A stretch of DNA of 64,000 bases from Clostridiales bacterium (GTDB lineage: Bacteria; Bacillota; Clostridia; Oscillospirales; Oscillospiraceae): the NCBI GenBank assembly GCA_004553495.1, contig SFLE01000010.1, positions 9,119 to 73,118 of the forward strand, read 5' to 3'. Shown one piece after another: positions 58,692 to 64,000 of the stretch. The notes under the pieces are model-generated. The model had not been told where the DNA came from, ran no database searches, and saw only the letters and a program-made list of their open reading frames with translations. The first letter of the stretch is position 1. Every line of letters begins with the position of its first letter. The translations under genes were made by a program, and so were the position numbers.

Positions 58692-59096
58692 ATGAACATC
58701 GCACTTATGGCGCATGACAGAAAAAAAGAACTGATGGTGCAGTTCTGTATAGCTTACTGCGGCATTCTGGCGGAGCATTCGGTCTGCGCCACGAACACCA
58801 CGGGAAAGCTCGTGTCAGAGGCGACGGGGCTTCCGGTAACGCTGTATCTCCATGCCGATCAGGGCGGCGCACAGCAGATAGGCGCGAGAATATCCTATAA
58901 CGAAATAGACCTCGTGCTGTTTTTCTGCGATCCGTCCAACCCCGGCGGCTTTGACGACATCAATAAGATAGAGCGTTTGTGCGACCAGTATCAAATACCA
59001 TTTGCGACCAACGCGGCTACCGCTGAGGTGCTCGTGCAGGGTCTGCGCCGCGGCGATCTCGACTGGCGCAATATCGTAAATCCCAAGCGCAGGTAG
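58692..59096 (+). CDS. Methylglyoxal synthase homologue with altered active site
   Basis: 134 residues with the MGS fold and length: NIALMAHDRKKELMVQF (phosphate-site His retained), ATNTTGKLVSEATG, LVLFFCDP (Asp retained) and IPFATNAATAEVLV. The loop that normally reads GGDQQ(I/V)GA, where the Asp is the catalytic base in E. coli MgsA (Asp71), reads GGAQQIGA here. The His98 region (usually P-H-D-P-D) reads GGFDD. Dihydroxyacetone-phosphate elimination may therefore be impaired or carried out differently. Own promoter; stop codon is TAG. A regulatory phosphate- or triose-binding role is possible. Confidence 0.85.
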   Translation: MNIALMAHDRKKELMVQFCIAYCGILAEHSVCATNTTGKLVSEATGLPVTLYLHADQGGAQQIGARISYNEIDLVLFFCDPSNPGGFDDINKIERLCDQYQIPFATNAATAEVLVQGLRRGDLDWRNIVNPKRR

Positions 59097-59119
59097 GCAC
59101 AGCCTGCAAAATGAAATTT

Positions 59120-59153
59120 AAATGCTGTTATCGCTTTCGTGATAGCAGCATTT
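59120..59153 (+). terminator. Hairpin between mgs-like gene and hisS
   Basis: AAATGCTGTTATC and GATAGCAGCATTT with one G-T pair, loop GCTTTCGT. There is no strong T run, so it may be a partial terminator or leader structure for hisS. Confidence 0.5.
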
Positions 59154-59177
59154 AGTAATTGAAAGGATATATATCAT

Positions 59178-60533
59178 ATGGCAAAAGTTGCGCCGAGAAC
59201 GCTGTCCGGCTTTATGGAGCTGCTTCCGGCAGACCAGATAAAGATGGAAAAAATGATGGAAACGCTCAGAAAGAGCTATTCCGTTTACGGGTTTGCCCCG
59301 CTGGACACCCCGATCATCGAGTCGTCGGAGGTGCTGCTTGCAAAGGGCGGCGGCGAGACCGAAAAGCAGATATACAGATTTAATAAGGGCGACAGCGACC
59401 TTGCGCTGCGCTTTGATCTGACCGTTCCACTGGCAAAATTCGTAGCGGCGAACTACGGCAGCCTGACATTCCCGTTCCGCCGCTATCAGATAGGCAAGGT
59501 CTACCGCGGCGAGAGGGCTCAGCGCGGCAGGTTCCGCGAGTTTTATCAGGCGGACATCGACATTATAGGCGACGGTAAGCTCGACATTATAAACGAGGCC
59601 GAGATCCCCGCCATCATCTACCGCACATTCACCGCCCTCGGTCTCAAGGGCTTTAAGATAAAGGTCAATAACCGCAAGCTCCTAAACGGCTTTTACAGTC
59701 TTGCCGGCATGAGTGAAAAGGCAGGAGACATTATGCGCACGGTAGATAAGCTCGATAAGATCGGCGCAAACAAGGTGCGCCAGCTTCTTATGGACGAGCT
59801 GCATATGTTCTCGCACAAAGCCGATGATGTTATGGATTTCATGGCGATAAGCGGCACGAATGCCGAGGTGATTGCCGGACTTGAGCGCTATAAGGGCATG
59901 GATCCACTGTTTGACGAGGGCCTTGACGAACTCAAAACGGTCACAAAATACCTTGCAGACTTCGGCGTTCCGGAGGAAAACTTTGCGATAGACCTCTCTA
60001 TAGCGCGCGGACTTGACTACTACACGGGCACCGTTTACGAGACCGAGATGACATCGCACCCTGAGATAGGCTCCGTGTGCTCCGGCGGCAGATACGACGA
60101 TCTGGCGGGGTACTACACCGACAAAAAGCTGCCCGGCGTCGGCATTTCGATAGGACTCACAAGGCTTTTCTATGTTCTGAACGAGCAGGGGATGCTCTCG
60201 GATGAGATAGTTTCCGCACCCGCCGATGCGCTGGTGATACCCATGTCCGAGAACCTCGGCTATGCTATCGCGGTGGCAACGGCTCTCAGAGATGCGGGCG
60301 TTCGCACTCAGCTTTACTGCGAGCAGAAAAAGTTCAAGGCAAAAATGAGCTATGCCGATAAGCTTGGCATACCCTATGTTATCCTCATCGGCGACGATGA
60401 GATAACCGAAAATGTCGTTGCGGTGAAGAATATGGCAACCGGCGAGCAGCAGAAGCTCGGCTTTGCCGATGCCGCATCGCTTATAAAGAAGGATATGGAT
60501 GAGCGCGCAAATGCCGCGGTCATCAAAGAATAA
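59178..60533 (+). CDS. hisS: Histidyl-tRNA synthetase
   Basis: 451 residues, class II synthetase. Motif 2 region FRRYQIGKVYRGERAQRGRFREFYQADIDI-like block (about 95-125), the HisA motif LDYYTGTVYE (about 278) and motif 3 GGRYDDLAGYY...GVGISIGLTRLF (about 300-330) are all visible. A C-terminal anticodon domain (365-445) is present. The AAAGGATATATATCAT leader carries its ribosome site. hisS-aspS tandem is conserved in Firmicutes. I saw no T-box in the short leader. Confidence 0.97.
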   Translation: MAKVAPRTLSGFMELLPADQIKMEKMMETLRKSYSVYGFAPLDTPIIESSEVLLAKGGGETEKQIYRFNKGDSDLALRFDLTVPLAKFVAANYGSLTFPFRRYQIGKVYRGERAQRGRFREFYQADIDIIGDGKLDIINEAEIPAIIYRTFTALGLKGFKIKVNNRKLLNGFYSLAGMSEKAGDIMRTVDKLDKIGANKVRQLLMDELHMFSHKADDVMDFMAISGTNAEVIAGLERYKGMDPLFDEGLDELKTVTKYLADFGVPEENFAIDLSIARGLDYYTGTVYETEMTSHPEIGSVCSGGRYDDLAGYYTDKKLPGVGISIGLTRLFYVLNEQGMLSDEIVSAPADALVIPMSENLGYAIAVATALRDAGVRTQLYCEQKKFKAKMSYADKLGIPYVILIGDDEITENVVAVKNMATGEQQKLGFADAASLIKKDMDERANAAVIKE

Positions 60534-60547
60534 TGGAGGATGAAGAA

Positions 60548-62329
60548 ATGACACAGTCAAGAACACATACCTGCAGCCAGCTCCGCATCGAGAATGTCGG
60601 AGAGAAGGTCAAGATCGTCGGATGGATGGAGAATGTCCGCGAGGTAGGTCAGAATTTCGCATTCGTCGTTGTCCGCGATTTCTATGGCACGACTCAGGTC
60701 GTCGTCGAGACCGAGGACATGATGAAGGTCATAAAGAGCATAAACAAGGAGAGCACCATCTCCGTTGAGGGCACCGTGCGCGAGCGCGCGAGCAAAAACC
60801 CCAAGCAGCCCACCGGCGATATCGAGGTAGTTCCCGATAAGATCGAAGTGCTCGGCCGCTGCCGCTATAACGAACTGCCGTTTGAGATCAACCGCAGCCG
60901 CGAGGCAGACGAGACCATGCGCTTAAAGTATCGCTATCTCGACCTGAGAAACCCCGCCGTAAAGCAGAATATAATCCTCAGATGCAATGTCGTTGCGGCG
61001 CTGCGCAAGGCGATGATGGAGCACGATTTCCTTGAGATAACAACGCCCATCCTCACCGCATCCTCTCCCGAGGGTGCGCGCGACTATCTCGTTCCCGCGA
61101 GAAAGCACCCCGGCAAGTTCTATGCTCTGCCTCAGGCGCCCCAGCAGTTCAAGCAGCTTCTCATGACCTCCGGCTTCGACCGCTATTTCCAGATAGCCCC
61201 CTGCTTCCGCGATGAGGATGCCCGCGGCGACCGCTCTCCCGGCGAGTTCTATCAGCTCGATATGGAGATGTCCTTTGCCGGTCAGGAGGATGTTTTCGCC
61301 GTCATCGAGGATGTCCTCCCCCCAATATTTGAAAAGTTCGGTACTTATAATATCTCCAACAAAGCGCCCTTCCGCCGCATCGGTTACAATGAGTCTATGG
61401 AAAAGTACGGCTCGGATAAGCCCGACCTGCGCATAGACCTCGTTGTCGAAGATATAACCGAGCTCGTTTCCGGAACGGAGTTTGCGCCCTTTGCCGAGGG
61501 CAACACCGTTAAAGCCATCGTTGTCACCGACTGCGACCTCACCAGAAAGCAGATAGACAAGCTCTGCACCGAGGTCGAGGTCCAGGCAGGCGCAAAGCCC
61601 TACTGGTTCAAGGTCGATGAAAACGGTGAGCTTGCCGGCGGCGTTGCAAAGTTTTTGCAGGATAAGAAGGACGGCCTTGTAAGCACGCTTTCTCTCAAAC
61701 CCGGATGCCTTGTCGGTGTTGCCGCAGGCAAGAAGGGTGCGGCCCAAAAGACTGCCGGCGTAATGCGCAAAATGCTCGGTGCGGCGGTGCCCGGACACAT
61801 GGACAAGGAGCGTTACGAGTTCTGCTGGATCGTCGATTTCCCGATGTACGAGATCGGCGAGGAGTCCGGCGAGCTTGAGTTCTGCCACAACCCGTTCTCC
61901 ATGCCTAACGGCGGACTTGAGATCCTCGAAAAGGCGGAGCGCGGCGAGGTCGATCCGCTCACCATAACCGCTTACCAGTATGACCTCGTGTGCAACGGCG
62001 TTGAGCTGTCCTCGGGCGCCGTGCGTAACCACGATCCCGAGATTATGATAAAGGCGTTCGAGATGGTCCGTCTCGGCGAGGACGATGTCAAGGCAAAGTT
62101 CCCCGCAATGTACAACGCCTTCTGCTATGGCGCGCCTCCCCACGCAGGTATCGCGCCGGGCGTTGACCGCATGGTAATGCTGCTCGCTGGCGAGGACTCC
62201 ATCCGCGAGATAATCCCGTTCCCGATGAATAAGAACGCCCAGGATATTATGATGGGCGCACCCTCCACCGTCGAGCAGAAGCAGCTTGACGAGCTCAACA
62301 TCGCAATAACCTGCCCCGTAGAGGAGTAA
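60548..62329 (+). CDS. aspS: Aspartyl-tRNA synthetase
   Basis: 593 residues, bacterial type. An N-terminal OB anticodon domain (1-105, GWMENVREVGQNFAFVVVRD), the class II core with FLEITTPILTASSPEGARDYLVP (motif 1 region), CFRDEDARGDRSPGEFYQLD (motif 2), the inserted GAD domain (about 300-420) and GIAPGVDRMVMLLAG (motif 3). ATG 60548 is chosen because GGAGG lies seven bases ahead; ATG 60533 overlaps the hisS stop but has no ribosome site of its own. Confidence 0.97.
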   Translation: MTQSRTHTCSQLRIENVGEKVKIVGWMENVREVGQNFAFVVVRDFYGTTQVVVETEDMMKVIKSINKESTISVEGTVRERASKNPKQPTGDIEVVPDKIEVLGRCRYNELPFEINRSREADETMRLKYRYLDLRNPAVKQNIILRCNVVAALRKAMMEHDFLEITTPILTASSPEGARDYLVPARKHPGKFYALPQAPQQFKQLLMTSGFDRYFQIAPCFRDEDARGDRSPGEFYQLDMEMSFAGQEDVFAVIEDVLPPIFEKFGTYNISNKAPFRRIGYNESMEKYGSDKPDLRIDLVVEDITELVSGTEFAPFAEGNTVKAIVVTDCDLTRKQIDKLCTEVEVQAGAKPYWFKVDENGELAGGVAKFLQDKKDGLVSTLSLKPGCLVGVAAGKKGAAQKTAGVMRKMLGAAVPGHMDKERYEFCWIVDFPMYEIGEESGELEFCHNPFSMPNGGLEILEKAERGEVDPLTITAYQYDLVCNGVELSSGAVRNHDPEIMIKAFEMVRLGEDDVKAKFPAMYNAFCYGAPPHAGIAPGVDRMVMLLAGEDSIREIIPFPMNKNAQDIMMGAPSTVEQKQLDELNIAITCPVEE

Positions 62330-62335
62330 TATAAC

Positions 62336-62357
62336 AGGGACTGCGCAAGCAGTCCCT
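62336..62357 (+). terminator. Terminator of hisS-aspS
   Basis: AGGGACTGC, loop GCAA, GCAGTCCCT, then ATTCTAT. Confidence 0.65.
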
Positions 62358-62383
62358 ATTCTATAAAGCAATGGTGGTAAAAT

Positions 62384-63904
62384 ATGCTTGCAACGATAAG
62401 ATCCCTCGGCGTTAAGGGCATCGGGGGCTACGGCGTTTCCGTTGAGGTGTTCGTCTCAAACGGACTCGTTAATTTTGACATTGTGGGACTGCCGGATGCG
62501 GCGGTGAAGGAAGCCCGCGAGCGCGTTCGCGCCGCGATAAAATCAAACGGCTTCAAGTTCCCCGTTAGCCGCGTTACAGTAAACCTCGCGCCTGCGGACA
62601 CGAAAAAGGCCGGAACGGTGTATGACCTGCCGATAATGCTCGGCATACTTGCCGCAACCGGAACCATACGCCAGCCCGCGCCTACGAGCGCATTCTTCGG
62701 CGAACTCTCGCTCAACGGCACGCTCCGACCGGTATACGGTGCGCTGCCCATGGCGGTCGCCGCCGCGCGCGAGGGGATAACGGAGTTGTTCGTCCCTGCG
62801 GATAACGCGCAGGAGGCGTCCTACGCCGACGGAGTTACGGTGTATCCGGTGGAGAATGTGCCCGAGCTTGTTGCGCATCTGCGCGGCGAGTTCATGATAA
62901 AACCGGTAAAGGCACCCGAGATAGACCCGCAGTCGGTGAGGTACCTCGACTTTGCCGATGTCAAGGGGCAGGAGAATGTCAAGCGCGCGATGGAGATCGC
63001 CGCTGCCGGAGGGCATAACATACTGATGGTCGGACCTCCGGGCGCGGGCAAAAGCATGATGAGCAAGCGTCTGCCGGGCATACTCCCCGATATGACCCGC
63101 GAGGAGATGCTGAAATCCACCGAGATATATTCCGTCGCGGGGCTAACCGGCAAGCATAACCCCATAATCGCAGCCCGACCGTTCAGAGCGCCGCACCACA
63201 CCGTGTCGCCCACAGCCATCTCCGGCGGAGGTACGATACCGCGTCCGGGCGAGATAAGCCTTGCGCACAACGGAGTGCTGTTTCTCGATGAGCTTCCGGA
63301 GTTCCGCAAGGATGTTCTGGAGGTGCTGCGTCAGCCGCTCGAGGACGGCGAGGTCACAGTCTCGCGCGTTGCCGGAACGGAGACATTTCCGGCAAACTTC
63401 ATGCTCGTGTGCGCCATGAACCCCTGCAAATGCGGCTGGTACGGGCACCCGTCGGGGCGCTGCCGCTGCTCGGCAAACGAGGTGCGTGCATATCACAGCC
63501 GCATATCGGGTCCGCTGCTTGACCGCATCGACATCATCGTCGAGGCGCCTGCGCTTGAGTATGAGGAGCTCAAAAACCGCGCGCCCTCGGAGAGCTCGGC
63601 TGACATAAAGCTCAGGGTGGATGCCGCGCGGCTTATCCAGCACAAGCGCTTTGCCGGCACCGGCATAACCAGCAACGCCGGCATGGGCACCAAGGCGCTC
63701 AATACATACTGCGCACTCACGCCCGAGTGCGAGGAGCTTATGCACTCGGCGTTTGACCGCATGGGGCTGACCGCCCGCAGCTACGACCGCATCCTGCGCG
63801 TTGCGCGCACCATCGCAGACCTCGCCGGTGACATAGACATAGCGCCTGAGCATATAGCCGAGGCGATACAATATCGCACTTACGACTTCCGCGAAGGGCT
63901 CTGA
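62384..63904 (+). CDS. YifB/ComM family Mg-chelatase-like AAA+ ATPase
   Basis: 506 residues. The N-terminal Lon-protease-like fold (1-165, VEVFVSNGLVNFDIVGLPDAAV) precedes the AAA+ core with Walker A MVGPPGAGKSMM (about 215), the FRAPHHTVSPTAISGGG block, Walker B LFLDELPEF, CAMNPCKCGWYG zinc/sensor segment, and a C-terminal Mg_chelatase_C domain (410-505). ComM relatives are branch-migration helicases that help integrate taken-up DNA. Single gene after the aspS terminator. Confidence 0.95.
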   Translation: MLATIRSLGVKGIGGYGVSVEVFVSNGLVNFDIVGLPDAAVKEARERVRAAIKSNGFKFPVSRVTVNLAPADTKKAGTVYDLPIMLGILAATGTIRQPAPTSAFFGELSLNGTLRPVYGALPMAVAAAREGITELFVPADNAQEASYADGVTVYPVENVPELVAHLRGEFMIKPVKAPEIDPQSVRYLDFADVKGQENVKRAMEIAAAGGHNILMVGPPGAGKSMMSKRLPGILPDMTREEMLKSTEIYSVAGLTGKHNPIIAARPFRAPHHTVSPTAISGGGTIPRPGEISLAHNGVLFLDELPEFRKDVLEVLRQPLEDGEVTVSRVAGTETFPANFMLVCAMNPCKCGWYGHPSGRCRCSANEVRAYHSRISGPLLDRIDIIVEAPALEYEELKNRAPSESSADIKLRVDAARLIQHKRFAGTGITSNAGMGTKALNTYCALTPECEELMHSAFDRMGLTARSYDRILRVARTIADLAGDIDIAPEHIAEAIQYRTYDFREGL

Positions 63905-63915
63905 CCGGTTAAAAT

Positions 63916-63973
63916 CCGCCCATGCCGCCCAAAAGCCCTCGGAAATACAAACAAGTATTCCCGTCGGACTTTT
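63916..63973 (+). repeat. Stem-loop element, copy 2
   Basis: CCGCCCATGCCGCCC followed by an imperfect hairpin: AAAAG...GGAAATAC, loop AAACAA, GTATTCC...CTTTT. It shares the CCGCCCAT lead and AATACA/TATT core with 47540-47593, and like it lies directly after a plus-strand gene (yifB). The rest to the window end shows no gene. Confidence 0.4.
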
Positions 63974-64000
63974 GAACGACCTGAACGAATTTTTCCTCGG

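Noticed and set aside
59097..59177. T-box leader for hisS
   Set aside because: The gap is only 80 bases and lacks the T-box sequence and specifier arrangement; a simple hairpin is all that is seen.

Overview
The window looks like the chromosome of an anaerobic gut-type Clostridia, most like Oscillospiraceae/Ruminococcaceae. The reasons are a GC-rich low-GC-phylum gene set, a type III glutamine synthetase, secreted SLH-domain proteins, a flavodiiron protein with rubredoxins, Clostridia-style housekeeping clusters (recJ-relA-dtd, maf-mreC-mreD-pbp2, hisS-aspS, dnaD-dnaC) and a GCTCCCTT-type palindromic intergenic repeat. No rRNA or other marker is present to fix the genus.

Layout. 1-8150: a JAMM peptidase/TM/LysM protein cut by the window edge, a small coiled-coil membrane protein, an AI-2E family permease, glnN, a flippase-like membrane protein with phosphatidylserine decarboxylase, then a decayed divergent pair (flavin oxidoreductase and TetR fragments). 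8200-10870: a secreted SLH protein carrying ten exact-length 26-residue repeats. 10899-16250: a complete type II-C CRISPR-Cas9 locus: 10-repeat array, cas2, cas1, a compact 1087-residue cas9, and a tracrRNA gene whose anti-repeat is a degenerate copy of the whole repeat. 16260-18350: a graveyard of prophage pieces (minor capsid/Ntox50 toxin, putative immunity protein, GP20 scaffold stub), an ABC ATPase stub and a truncated TetR, next to a tRNA-Leu with a possible attachment-site duplication. 18420-24420: a candidate small RNA, then recJ, relA/spoT, dtd, a metallo-hydrolase and a small exporter. 24600-30700: a secreted M14 peptidase with SLH anchors, then a GH13 glucosidase operon with a perfect 20-bp operator and a second gene broken by one amber codon. 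30750-35480: pantothenate uptake and kinase, a lipoprotein, a cysteine desulfidase-like protein, a PssA-like transferase and an acetolactate decarboxylase stub. 35536-38310: a flavodiiron-flavin reductase-double rubredoxin protein facing a Crp/Fnr regulator, with a palindromic site centred at about -41.5 of the flavodiiron promoter. 38322-48600: DegV, a nucleotidyltransferase, an M29 aminopeptidase, an LRR membrane protein, hibernation factor, prmA and rsmE. 48697-52323: minus-strand membrane protein, DUF2804, DnaC-like loader and DnaD. 52467-63904: U32 peptidase, maf-mreCD-pbp2, a methylglyoxal synthase homologue lacking the usual catalytic Asp, hisS, aspS and a ComM/YifB ATPase.

How parts fit. 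The CRISPR locus is self-contained: each repeat ends in an extended -10 promoter, so crRNAs probably start inside the array and run toward cas2, while tracrRNA and the cas operon run the opposite way from tandem promoters. PssA-like enzyme (34433), PSD (5983) and the flippase-like protein could together supply phosphatidylethanolamine. maf-mreC-mreD-pbp2 is a cell-elongation operon without mreB. All functional calls rest on reading the translated sequence; no database search was run.
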